Shown here: positions 7,446 to 15,754 of the stretch, one piece after another
Position numbering within the stretch: position 1 is the stretch's first letter
How the letters are laid out: each line of letters opens with the position of its first letter
Position numbers and translations under genes: made by a program
Origin: Acidobacteriaceae bacterium
GTDB taxonomy: Bacteria > Acidobacteriota > Terriglobia > Terriglobales > Acidobacteriaceae
Direction of reading: 5' to 3'
Assembly: GCA_003134655.1 (NCBI GenBank)
Contig: PLBY01000054.1
Coordinates: 1 to 54,750, forward strand
DNA length: 54,750 nucleotides
The notes under the pieces: model-generated
Seen by the model: only the letters and a program-made list of their open reading frames with translations
Told to the model about the DNA's origin: nothing
Database searches by the model: none

Positions 7446-7489
7446 ACGCGAGCTGGGAGAAGTGCGGAGAGTCTTGAAGGAGGTTCACG

Positions 7490-7813
7490 ATGAACACCGA
7501 TTACATGCTGGCCTGCGGCGTCGTCTGGCGGAGAACTGGCGATCCGGAAGCAGGATGGGATCTGGTAGACGGTCTCAAGTCCAGGGATCCAGAGGTCCGT
7601 GTGCTCGCGCGAACTCTCCTCGTTGAAAGCGGAGAAAGCTCGATGGGGCTGCTAGAAAGTGCGCTGGCGGTAGGAATCGTGGAACCAGATGTAGCGGGCC
7701 CCTGCATGGCCGAGATCTTGAGGGTTCGATACGCGAAACAAATGACTAGGCCACCCGTAAGCGAACATTGCACTGAAGCGTCGCTCTGCTGGGAGGTGAC
7801 ACATTTCGATTAA
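7490..7813 (+). CDS. Uncharacterised HEAT-like repeat protein
   Basis: A 107-residue soluble protein. Its first 75 residues look like two short helical (HEAT/armadillo-like) repeats (WDLVDGLKSRDPEVRVLARTLL). The C-terminal 30 residues are less ordered and contain two cysteines. No catalytic motif is visible. AAGGAGG nine bases before the ATG supports translation, and it lies 44 bases after the receiver gene on the same strand. A scaffold or partner role within the array is a guess. Confidence 0.6.
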   Translation: MNTDYMLACGVVWRRTGDPEAGWDLVDGLKSRDPEVRVLARTLLVESGESSMGLLESALAVGIVEPDVAGPCMAEILRVRYAKQMTRPPVSEHCTEASLCWEVTHFD

Positions 7814-7936
7814 AACAGGCGACAGATGCCCAAAAAGGGAGCCTCCCCAGATTTGGATGGCAAATCAGCGCAGCAACGACTTGGACGACTCCTAAACCAC
7901 GTGATGGCCAACGATTACTTAGAAGGGGGAAAGAAT

Positions 7937-8500
7937 ATGAGGTACAAGAACATTTTACTGGCATCGTGCCTGGTGGCGGCGATGATCGCGACACCGGCTG
8001 CACTGAGGGCCGACACGAACCACTCCACTCCTGATCTGGCGAGCGTGCGCGACGTCGCTAATCATCTGTCTGAGTTTAAGCAACTGGCGGCAGACGTCAG
8101 TCGCAACGCTGATGTTTTGTTGAGCCTCTCACGAAATCATCGAACGAGTCGGGAAAGCCATGACTACTATCTGGGCAATCTTCGGTACGACATAAACAAT
8201 CTGGGTCGAATGCTGAGTGAGTTGGAGCAAGCGAAGCCACAAGCCAACCCAGCGCGGGAGATGGCCATCGAGGAGGCTCGGCCCCACTTGGTCGCCTTGG
8301 CAAGTGAAACCGGTGAAGCTCTCGATCTGCTCCGGGCTGACAAGGAGAACCTCTGGCAGTCCCCGTACGAAGAGACAATTGCTGATCTGGCCAAGCAAGC
8401 CGACATTCTCTATCAAACAGTCGACACGATCCTGGATCACCACGATGCAGATGACCGGCTCGACCAGCTGGAAGCTTCGCATAGTGGATCGGGTAATTGA
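7937..8500 (+). CDS. Exported helical protein of unknown function
   Basis: A 187-residue protein with a clear signal peptide (residues 1-24, cleavage near ALRA). The mature part is almost entirely helical, rich in Asp/Glu/Leu, with heptad-like spacing over about 35-180, so a periplasmic coiled-coil bundle is likely. I chose the ATG at 7937, preceded by a GGGGGA, over an upstream in-frame ATG at 7826, because the signal peptide starts here. No known family is recognised. Confidence 0.65.
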   Translation: MRYKNILLASCLVAAMIATPAALRADTNHSTPDLASVRDVANHLSEFKQLAADVSRNADVLLSLSRNHRTSRESHDYYLGNLRYDINNLGRMLSELEQAKPQANPAREMAIEEARPHLVALASETGEALDLLRADKENLWQSPYEETIADLAKQADILYQTVDTILDHHDADDRLDQLEASHSGSGN

Positions 8501-8590
8501 TGCCTCACGATTGCAGATACGAACAAGGGAGTAGGGGGCTGGTGGCGCTAATAGTTGGGACCTGAATCGAAATTAGTTTGGGAGGATGCA

Positions 8591-9169
8591 ATGAAAACTA
8601 CAGTGATGCTGGCAGTTCTCTTGATGAGTGTGGCGGCCTACGCACAGGATTCAAACCCGCAAGATTCGAAAACCGATAGCGCGCAATCGACTCGCAGCGC
8701 AGCCTTAAGCCAGAAGGGAGTTGACCGCGTTACGAAAGAAGTGCGCCACGAGCTGGTCATGCTTCCGTACTATGGCGTGTTCGACAATCTGCTGTACAAA
8801 GTCTCCCCGGATGGCACTGTGACCTTGCTTGGCGAAGTAAGCCGTCCGACGTTGAGGTCAGACGCCGAAAGGGCGGTGAGGGAAATTGAAGGTGTCGAGC
8901 GAGTGGACAACCAGATCAAAGTGTTGCCCGTATCGTCCAACGATGACCGTATTCGGCGAGCGACGTATCGCAAGATCTTCGGACACGACGTGCTCTGGCA
9001 GTATCAGTTTCGTGCCGTTCCTCCGATTCACATCCTTGTGGAGAATGGCCACGTGACACTGGAAGGCGTCGTGGCGCGCCCAATGGAGAAGCAGGTCGCG
9101 GGAATGCAAGCGAATAGCGTGTCCGGTGTGTTCTCGGTGGAGAACAATCTGCGAGTGGAAAACGACTAG
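8591..9169 (+). CDS. Exported BON-domain protein
   Basis: A 192-residue protein with signal peptide (1-18, ending AYA). Two BON-type repeats follow, each ending in a sheet turn of the type GTVTLLGEV...VERVDNQIKV and GHVTLEGVV...VFSVENNLRV. BON domains bind membranes or peptidoglycan and occur in OsmY-like envelope-stress proteins. The ATG at 8591 follows GGAGG at the right distance. It lies within the stress array between an exported helical protein and the Usp gene. Confidence 0.85.
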   Translation: MKTTVMLAVLLMSVAAYAQDSNPQDSKTDSAQSTRSAALSQKGVDRVTKEVRHELVMLPYYGVFDNLLYKVSPDGTVTLLGEVSRPTLRSDAERAVREIEGVERVDNQIKVLPVSSNDDRIRRATYRKIFGHDVLWQYQFRAVPPIHILVENGHVTLEGVVARPMEKQVAGMQANSVSGVFSVENNLRVEND

Positions 9170-9229
9170 AGACGTTAGCAAATTCCGGGAGAGCGGGCCT
9201 ACGCGGGACTGCCGTAAGGGAGATGCGAA

Positions 9230-10132
9230 ATGAAAGCACTGGAACTGAAACCGCAGATCACACTCAAGAACGTTCTGTTCGCAACTGATTTCGAGGTGTC
9301 GGCCAGCCGGGCTTTGCCATTTGCGGTTGCGTTGGCAAACCGGTATGAAGCAAAGCTCTACGCGGCTCACGTCATACCGCTGGAGGCGTACGCCCTTGCT
9401 TCCCCCGAATTGATAGATCGTGTCTTGAAGGAGGCTGGAGACTTCGCGGGATACACCCTGAATCAGATCGTAGGCTCGCTCCGATGTCGCGGTCTGCGTT
9501 GTGACGTGCTGTTGGGAGAGGGAAACGTAGCTGACGTGCTCGAAGGGTGGGTGCAGACATACTCCGCCGACCTGGTTGTGGTCGGTACGATCAGCCGCGC
9601 AGGCTGGGGCAAAGTGGCCCTCGGTTCGGTCGCTGAGGAAGTGATTCGAGAAGCGACGTGCCCGGTGCTCACTGTCGGACCACACGTCACAACACTGGCT
9701 TCCGACGGAGTTCACAGCATGATTTGCGCAACGGATTTCTCCTCTGTTTCTCTGCGGGCTCTCGAATTCGCCGTGTCTCTGGCGCACGAGTATAAAGCGC
9801 ATCTCACCCTTGTACACGTCATCGAAGGGAGTCTCAGGGACTCGCCACGTCTTGCCATTCAAGAAGACGAAAATCGCCTGCGCGACATGATCCCTCCCGA
9901 GCCCGAACTGCTTTACCGGCCAGAGGTAGTCGTAGAAACGGGAGCAGTGGCAGATCGAATTCTGAACCTCGCAGCTGATTTGTCTGCTGACTTCATCGTC
10001 ATGGGTGTCCGAGGAGCGGGGGCCTTCGCGCAGACTGCAAGCCGTTTTGGCTCGATTGCACACAGGGTGGTAGCTCTTGCTCCATGTCCGGTGGTGACCG
10101 TCGGTAACGTACAGAAAGCTGAGGACGACTAG
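9230..10132 (+). CDS. Tandem universal stress protein (UspA family)
   Basis: The protein (300 residues) carries two Usp domains (about 12-150 and 160-297). Each has the ATP-binding-type signature ending: G-x2-G-x9-G-(S/T) in the first half (GTISRAGWGKVALGS) and an equivalent GVRGAGAFAQTASRFGS in the second. Tandem Usps are commonly ATP-binding, soluble and induced by starvation or low oxygen. AAGGGAG precedes the ATG. It is the central gene of the array, followed after 17 bases by a small membrane protein. Confidence 0.93.
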   Translation: MKALELKPQITLKNVLFATDFEVSASRALPFAVALANRYEAKLYAAHVIPLEAYALASPELIDRVLKEAGDFAGYTLNQIVGSLRCRGLRCDVLLGEGNVADVLEGWVQTYSADLVVVGTISRAGWGKVALGSVAEEVIREATCPVLTVGPHVTTLASDGVHSMICATDFSSVSLRALEFAVSLAHEYKAHLTLVHVIEGSLRDSPRLAIQEDENRLRDMIPPEPELLYRPEVVVETGAVADRILNLAADLSADFIVMGVRGAGAFAQTASRFGSIAHRVVALAPCPVVTVGNVQKAEDD

Positions 10133-10149
10133 ATAAACGAGGTGCCTTT

Positions 10150-10335
10150 ATGGATTCAGCAACGATTCTGGTGTTGCTCCTATGCGCCGGCGTTGTGGCT
10201 CTTCTGATGTGGTTTGAAATCAACTCTCGCCGAAACGAAGCCAGTAAGACGGCGCAGTCCGTGGGTGGGGAAATGTTAAAGAAGGAAAGCCAGACCACGG
10301 TTGAACCGAAGTGCGACAAAAGGAAGGCTGCATAG
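10150..10335 (+). CDS. Small single-pass membrane protein
   Basis: A 61-residue protein with one membrane helix (about residues 4-22) and a charged tail with a single cysteine. A GAGGTG lies before the ATG. Short size, good translation signals and tight spacing to neighbours argue that it is real. I recognise no family. The topology suggests N-out and a basic cytoplasmic C-terminus. Confidence 0.55.
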   Translation: MDSATILVLLLCAGVVALLMWFEINSRRNEASKTAQSVGGEMLKKESQTTVEPKCDKRKAA

Positions 10336-10369
10336 CCTCAATCAAAGCGAAAGCGCAAAGGAGTTCGTC

Positions 10370-10852
10370 ATGACAGATCGTTGCATTATCGTCACCGATG
10401 GCGACGTGGACAGGCTCAGGCGTTTGGTCCGGGCTCTCAAGTATTCTCTCTTTCGAGATCAAAGGCAGCTCGAACTTCTCGACGAGGCACTGGAGAGCGC
10501 CGAGATCAGGCGTCCGGATCGAGTGCCCAAAGATGTAGTCAGAATGAATTCCGGCGTCCGCGTTCTCGATTTTGATACGCGACGGAAGGGGCTGTACACG
10601 TTGGTTTTTCCTGAGGAGGCAGACTTCTCGCTGGGCTTTGTTTCCGTTCTCGCGCCGCTGGGGATTGCGCTGCTCGGTCGCAGAAAAGGGGACGTCATCG
10701 AGGCGAAAGTTCCCGGAGGGATCAGAAGGTTGTGGCTCGAACATGTACGGTCTGGGTCTGAAATCACAAGGAAGCGAGTCCCGCCGGATCGATCAACTCG
10801 AAGAGAACTTCGCTTGGGTCAATCAACTCCAGGCGTCACTCTGGCGGCCTAG
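10370..10852 (+). CDS. Rnk/GreA C-terminal-like regulator
   Basis: A 160-residue protein. An N-terminal helical hairpin (about 10-40) is followed by the GreA/GreB C-terminal FKBP-like fold: VRMNSGVRVLDFDTR, then TLVFPEEAD, then VLAPLGIALLGRRKGDVIEA, as in Rnk, the regulator of nucleoside diphosphate kinase. Rnk-like proteins bind RNA polymerase. The last 30 residues are basic and unusual for the family, possibly read-on through decayed sequence. AAAGGAG precedes the ATG at 10370. Confidence 0.8.
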   Translation: MTDRCIIVTDGDVDRLRRLVRALKYSLFRDQRQLELLDEALESAEIRRPDRVPKDVVRMNSGVRVLDFDTRRKGLYTLVFPEEADFSLGFVSVLAPLGIALLGRRKGDVIEAKVPGGIRRLWLEHVRSGSEITRKRVPPDRSTRRELRLGQSTPGVTLAA

Positions 10853-10857
10853 CCTTT

Positions 10858-11262
10858 ATGCCCCTTCGAATAGGAACTCCCGCCAAGACATCTCTCTCGA
10901 CTGCGAGAGAGACCTACATCGCGGGTATATCGGTGGTCGCAATTGCTACACACCTGATTCTCCGCTATTCGACTCACCTGCCAGCGTCGATTTATCTGGG
11001 CCCGCTGTTCCTTGCGCTGATCGTCGGAGGAATTCCAATCCTCTTGAGCTTGGGCAAGAAACTCTGGCGGCGAGAGTTCGGCTCGGACTTGCTGGCTGGA
11101 ATCTCTATCGTGGCGTCCGTTGTAATGGGCGAGTACCTCGTGGGGTCAATCATAGTCTTAATGCTTTCAGGCGGGACAGCGTTAGAACAGTTCGCCACGC
11201 GCAAAGCATCCTCCGTTCTGGACGCCTTGGCGAAGCGCATGCCGCAGGTTGCGCACCGCCAA
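10858..11262 (+). pseudogene. Truncated metal-translocating P-type ATPase
   Basis: From the ATG about 135 codons encode the N-terminal membrane part of a heavy-metal P-type ATPase: two or more hydrophobic helices, then GSDLLAGISIVASVVMGEYL and the ASSVLDALAKRMPQVAHR segment, normally followed by the actuator domain. The similarity stops at about 11262. The actuator, the DKTGT phosphorylation site and the nucleotide-binding domain are all absent from the window. The open frame continues to 11475 but reads as unrelated sequence. It is a remnant, not a pump. Confidence 0.8.
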
Positions 11263-11289
11263 CGTGACCATTGGTGCGTGAAGAATGGA

Positions 11290-11425
11290 ACGAAGTATTG
11301 CGGTGCGATCGCTCGGGCTGCCGCCGGCTTATCCCAAGGACTCTCCAGATCACATTATTGGCACTGCTCTAGTCGAAGGATTGTCTGTGCTTACTGCGAA
11401 TCGCGAGATCCGACGGTCGCGAGTT
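11290..11425 (+). pseudogene. Remnant of a PIN-domain (VapC-like) toxin
   Basis: In a different reading frame from the ATPase remnant, the sequence encodes LPPAYPKDSPDHIIGTALVE followed by GLSVLTANREIRRS. This matches the C-terminal catalytic part of VapC-type PIN ribonucleases (D-x-x-D/H-x-I-I motif, then the last conserved aspartate/asparagine turn). The N-terminal half of the domain and a start codon are missing. No antitoxin is visible. It abuts the truncated ATPase, pointing to a deletion or recombination junction near 11262-11290. Confidence 0.65.
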
Positions 11426-11475
11426 TTTTCAAACAACTTGGTGAGAACAGCACGGCAAAATACGTACTGCGCTGA

Positions 11476-11891
11476 TAGAGCGAGGGGAAAGTCTCTTGCC
11501 GTTTCCTCAGCGTTGATGTGTACTTGGGTGCACGTGGAGCATAGCGTGATCAAGTTCTCTTGGGCGTCGTGACACGAGCAACTCCGCTATACCTTGCGCC
11601 GGGCGCGACTTGGCGGGCCGCCAACTGAGTACAACGAGCACTCCTCCAAAGAGCTAGAGGGTGCACATACTCTCGTCCCATCAAGGTAGCATCCTCGCAT
11701 CGTAACCTCGCATTTCGTCCCAAGTCGTAGGTAAGAGCCCCGCCTGTGCGTCAAAAATGAATGGCGAATCTCGTGGAACCGGACCGGACGAGTCGACTTA
11801 TTCTCGGAGGAAAGATGCGCGGGAAGAACGCGTTGCGGCTTTGAACCCTGAGGCAGATGAATCATAGAACGCTCCGTCGGAGGAGATCATA
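11476..11891. other. Gene-poor stretch after the decayed region
   Basis: No convincing gene. It contains the palindrome TTGGCGG-G-CCGCCAA at 11610-11624, of unknown role. GGAGGAGA at the right end is the ribosome-binding site of the next gene. The rest looks like decayed sequence. Confidence 0.4.
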
Positions 11892-12917
11892 GTGAACACC
11901 TCGAATACCGCTCTACCAGGCGAGCCCGCCGCGCCGGTCATTTCCTCGGCCGGACCAGCGCAACCCAGCGCCTGGCATCGGATCTTTCGCGGCCCCAAAG
12001 GCATCCGGTCGGGATGGCGCCTCATCATTTACGCTGCGATGGTCATCGTGCTTTCTCTTGTTCTCCAAAGGGTGACTCTTAAGATTCCGATCCTCGCCTC
12101 CACGATTCGCCTTGCCAGTCATGGCACGCTCAGCCCCGAAGCTCTGTTTCTCATCGAAGCCACGGGGATCATCTCCGCGTTTGGCGCGGCGTGGGTTATG
12201 TCGAGGATCGAAAAACGGAAATTCGGAACGTACGGCATTCCCTTTAGAGGAGCATTCGGCCATCCGTTCTGGTTGGGAATCAGTTTCGGTTTGCTCTTTG
12301 AGACGGCTGAGATGCTCCTGATTTCCTCCATGGGCGGATTTTCTTTTGGATCACTGTCGCTGGCGGGTGCTGCTCTCGTGAAGTCTGCACTGCTGTGGGC
12401 GATCGCTTTCGTGATGGTCGGTATCTTCGAGGAGTTCCTGTTTCGTGGTTATGCGCTATTCACTCTGAGCGATGGTATCGGCTTCTGGCCATCGGCCGCC
12501 TTGCTTTCGGCGCTTTTTGGCGCGGTCCATTTGGGAAATCCAGGCGAAGGCTGGGTCGGTGGCCTGTCGGTAATGCTGTTCGGCCTGTTCGCAGCGTTTA
12601 GCCTGCAACGCACCGGTTCCTTATGGTTCGCAATCGGATTTCATGCCGCCACCGACTACGCCGAAACCTTCATCTATTCGGTGCCCGACAGCGGAATGCT
12701 GGCGAGCACACATCTTCTCAATTCCAGTTTGCATGGCCCGCGATGGCTCACTGGCGGAGCCATCGGTCCGGAGGGCAGCGTGTTTGATTTTGCGCTCTTG
12801 CTGGCTGGGTTCTTCGCAGTTGCACTGATCTTCCCCGAAAAGAAGCTTGGCCCGGCAGCTCAGACGTCTCTTCATTCCCGAAGGAAGGTTTGCCGGAATG
12901 AGATCGAAAGGACGTAA
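11892..12917 (+). CDS. CPBP-family intramembrane metalloprotease
   Basis: A 341-residue membrane protein with about eight hydrophobic segments. The CPBP (CAAX protease and bacteriocin-processing, Rce1-like) motifs are present: EEFLFRG (E180, E181, R185), a second-motif histidine in AVHLGN (H213) and H251/D255 in GFHAATDY. These bind the catalytic metal or activate water in the membrane. It starts with GTG, set by GGAGGAGA seven bases upstream. The natural substrate is unknown. It appears to be transcribed alone. Confidence 0.88.
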   Translation: MNTSNTALPGEPAAPVISSAGPAQPSAWHRIFRGPKGIRSGWRLIIYAAMVIVLSLVLQRVTLKIPILASTIRLASHGTLSPEALFLIEATGIISAFGAAWVMSRIEKRKFGTYGIPFRGAFGHPFWLGISFGLLFETAEMLLISSMGGFSFGSLSLAGAALVKSALLWAIAFVMVGIFEEFLFRGYALFTLSDGIGFWPSAALLSALFGAVHLGNPGEGWVGGLSVMLFGLFAAFSLQRTGSLWFAIGFHAATDYAETFIYSVPDSGMLASTHLLNSSLHGPRWLTGGAIGPEGSVFDFALLLAGFFAVALIFPEKKLGPAAQTSLHSRRKVCRNEIERT

Positions 12918-13045
12918 GGCGGGTTGCTGCTATCCTTAGCGCTCGTGCTGCAAGAAGGCTGATGGTAGGCGGATAGCTTCCAAACTTTCGCAGTGGGAGA
13001 GATTCTGGCAGCATGTATTCTGCAGCGTAACGATTCGGCCGGAGC

Positions 13046-15514
13046 ATGAATACTCTAGCGAAAGATTTTCGATATGCGATTCGGATGCTGGCCAAGAGCC
13101 CCGGGTTTACCTTGGCCGCAATCTTGTCGCTCGCCATTGGAATCGGCGCGAACACGTCCATCTTTAGCATCATCAACGCATTGTTGCTGCGCCCTCTGCC
13201 GTATCGGGATGCAGGTCGCCTGGTGATTCTCTGGAACCGCTCGCCCGGTTTGAATATCACCGAGGATTGGTTTTCCACCGCGCAGTATTTCGACATCAAG
13301 AACGGACATCATGGTTTCGAGCAAATCGCGATCGCCATCGGTGGAAACTACAATCTCACCAGCCGGGGGGAGCCGGAGCGAGTAGGCACCATTCGGGTGT
13401 CTTCCAATCTCTTGCCCATGCTCGGCCAGGCGGCGGCTCTCGGCCGGGTGTTCGCCCCGGACGAGGATTTACCGGGCAAGCCGGCCACAGCGCTTCTGAG
13501 CTATGGAATGTGGCTGCGGCACTTTGGCGCCGATCCGAAAATGATCGGGCAATCGGTCACCTTGAACGGCGTTCCTTACGAAGTGGTAGGGATCATGCCC
13601 CGAGCCTTCTCCTTACCTAGAGAGGTCCTCCCCACCCTCGACGGAGCCGAGCAGGCCGATATCCTGCTCCCTCTGCCGATGCCGCTCGATGCCGCACAGA
13701 ACCGCGACCACGAAGACTACAACATCATGGGCAAGCTCAAGCCTGGTGTCTCTGTCGCCCAGGCCCAGGCTGAGATGGATACCATCACGGCGCGATTGCG
13801 CCACGATTATCCGCAGACTTATCCGCCCAACGGCGGCTTGACCTTCGGCATCGTTCCCCTGCTTGAACAAGTTGTGGGTGACGTCCGCCCCAATCTCTTT
13901 GTGTTGCTGGGCGCGGTTGGGTGTGTGCTGATCATTGCTTGTGCGAATGTGGCCAGTCTTTTGCTCGCACGGGCGGTAGCCCGGCAGAAGGAGATTGCCA
14001 TTCGTACGGCCATGGGAGCGAGTCGCTCCCGGATTGTGCGTCAGGTGCTTACCGAAAGCGTGTTGCTGTCCTTGTCGGGAGGAGTTGTTGGAGTTCTCCT
14101 CGCTTTTTGGAGTCTGCATTGGATCCATGTTTTTGGACCGAAGAGCGTTCCGCGAATCAACGATATCGGCATCGATCGGGTTGCCCTTGTCTTTACATTT
14201 GTTCTTTCTCTTCTCTCCGGAGCTGTGTTCGGTCTGGTGCCTGCGTTGCGGGTGTCGCGGCTCGATTTGCACGCCACTCTGAAAGACGCGAACCGGGGCA
14301 CAGCCGGCGCCAGCGCAGTCTGGGGACGTGGCCACAATTTGCGCAGAATGCTGGTGATTTCCGAACTGGCGTTGTGCGTGATGCTGCTCATTGGTGCGGG
14401 CCTGCTGATCCGCAGCTTCGTGCGCCTCCAAAGCGTTTCTCCCGGATTCAACCCGAACAACGTGCTCACCCTCGAACTGACCTTGAGTGGACCCAGGTAC
14501 AAGGATCCGCAGGTCGTAATTGCGAATTATCGCCAACTTTGGAATCGGCTCGAGGGATTGCCCGGTGCGACCGCTTCCGGGGCAGTCACAGCGCTTCCTC
14601 TGAGTCAAATGTTCGCCTGGGGTCCGATTACAGTCGAAGGGCGGATCCCTCCCCCAGGCGAGAATTTCATCAATGCGGATCAGCGTGTCGTCAGCGGCCA
14701 CTACTTCGAAGCCATGCAGATTCCCCTGCGATCAGGCAGATTTTTCAATGAGCAGGACACCTTCACCAGTCCCAAGGTGGTCGTCATTGATGAGTACATG
14801 GCTCAACAGCTCTGGCCGAACCAGGATCCCATCGGTCGACGGATCCATTTTGGAGGCATCACCGATAAGAATCCGTGGGAGACGGTGATCGGCATAGTAG
14901 GACGCGTGAAGCAGTACACTCTTGATTCCGATTCGCGCATCGCTTTTTATCTTCCTCAGACCCAATATCCCGCTCGCGCTATGAATGTAGTGCTGCGGAG
15001 CGGGGCCGATCCCGCCGCTTTGACCTCCGCCGTCAAGCAGCAGATTCACGAGCTGGATAATGATCTCCCACTGTACAACGTGCGCACCATGAACCAGCGG
15101 CTCGATGAATCGCTGGCGCAGCGCCGGTTCGCGATGTTGCTGCTGGCGCTTTTCGCGTTTGTGGCTCTCGCCCTGGCGGCGATCGGTACTTACGGAGTGA
15201 TGGCCTACCTGGTGAATCAGGGCACGCGTGAGATCGGAATACGGATCGCCTTGGGCGCTACGCAGCGCGCCATAGTGCGTCTGATTGTCTTGAAAGGATT
15301 GGTTCTGGCGCTCTGTGGAGTGGCCATCGGCGTGGCCGGGGCCTTCGCGGGCTCCCGTCTCATGCGCAGTCTCCTCTTCGGTGTGACCCCATCGGACCCG
15401 TTCACGTTCGTCGTGATTTCACTTTTGCTGACCCTTATCACTCTGCTGGCTAGCTATATTCCGGCCCACCGTGCCGCTCAGATTGATCCGATCGTGTCTT
15501 TGCGAGATGAGTAG
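13046..15514 (+). CDS. ADOP-type duplicated ABC permease
   Basis: An 822-residue protein with two MacB-like halves. Each half has a large extracytoplasmic domain and FtsX-type membrane helices: one helix at about 20-45, three at about 280-410, one at about 435-455 and three at about 690-810. It opens with KDFRYAIRMLAKSPGFTLAA and ends with YIPAHRAAQIDPIVSLRDE. This is the Acidobacterial duplicated orphan permease type, usually found without its ATPase; none is adjacent here. Transport substrate is unknown. GGAG lies unusually close (one base) to the ATG. Confidence 0.92.
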   Translation: MNTLAKDFRYAIRMLAKSPGFTLAAILSLAIGIGANTSIFSIINALLLRPLPYRDAGRLVILWNRSPGLNITEDWFSTAQYFDIKNGHHGFEQIAIAIGGNYNLTSRGEPERVGTIRVSSNLLPMLGQAAALGRVFAPDEDLPGKPATALLSYGMWLRHFGADPKMIGQSVTLNGVPYEVVGIMPRAFSLPREVLPTLDGAEQADILLPLPMPLDAAQNRDHEDYNIMGKLKPGVSVAQAQAEMDTITARLRHDYPQTYPPNGGLTFGIVPLLEQVVGDVRPNLFVLLGAVGCVLIIACANVASLLLARAVARQKEIAIRTAMGASRSRIVRQVLTESVLLSLSGGVVGVLLAFWSLHWIHVFGPKSVPRINDIGIDRVALVFTFVLSLLSGAVFGLVPALRVSRLDLHATLKDANRGTAGASAVWGRGHNLRRMLVISELALCVMLLIGAGLLIRSFVRLQSVSPGFNPNNVLTLELTLSGPRYKDPQVVIANYRQLWNRLEGLPGATASGAVTALPLSQMFAWGPITVEGRIPPPGENFINADQRVVSGHYFEAMQIPLRSGRFFNEQDTFTSPKVVVIDEYMAQQLWPNQDPIGRRIHFGGITDKNPWETVIGIVGRVKQYTLDSDSRIAFYLPQTQYPARAMNVVLRSGADPAALTSAVKQQIHELDNDLPLYNVRTMNQRLDESLAQRRFAMLLLALFAFVALALAAIGTYGVMAYLVNQGTREIGIRIALGATQRAIVRLIVLKGLVLALCGVAIGVAGAFAGSRLMRSLLFGVTPSDPFTFVVISLLLTLITLLASYIPAHRAAQIDPIVSLRDE

Positions 15515-15754
15515 ATCCGTGCCTCGAGGACAAAGCTACGCCTTTCTGTCGCACGTGTGGTCCGAATCTCAGCGCAAGAAATCAGCATTCCCCCACGGTA
15601 ACCGTGCAATTCAGCCCAACGGACCTGGCCAAACTCCTGTCGATCCGTCAACCATAGAATACGAAATTGAATATGGCGTTCCGAGAGTAGTGCTTTGGTA
15701 TCAAGTCCTGGCGCGTGGCTCATGGGCGATTGTTTTCCGAAAGGGATGGTATTC

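Noticed and set aside
8858..10063. Open frame of 401 codons opposite the BON and Usp genes
   Set aside because: Spans two clear forward genes antisense and shows no domain signature.
13613..14701. Long open frame on the reverse strand inside the ADOP permease gene
   Set aside because: It is the antisense shadow of a clear forward gene; its Arg/Gln/His-rich, low-complexity composition fits no protein family.
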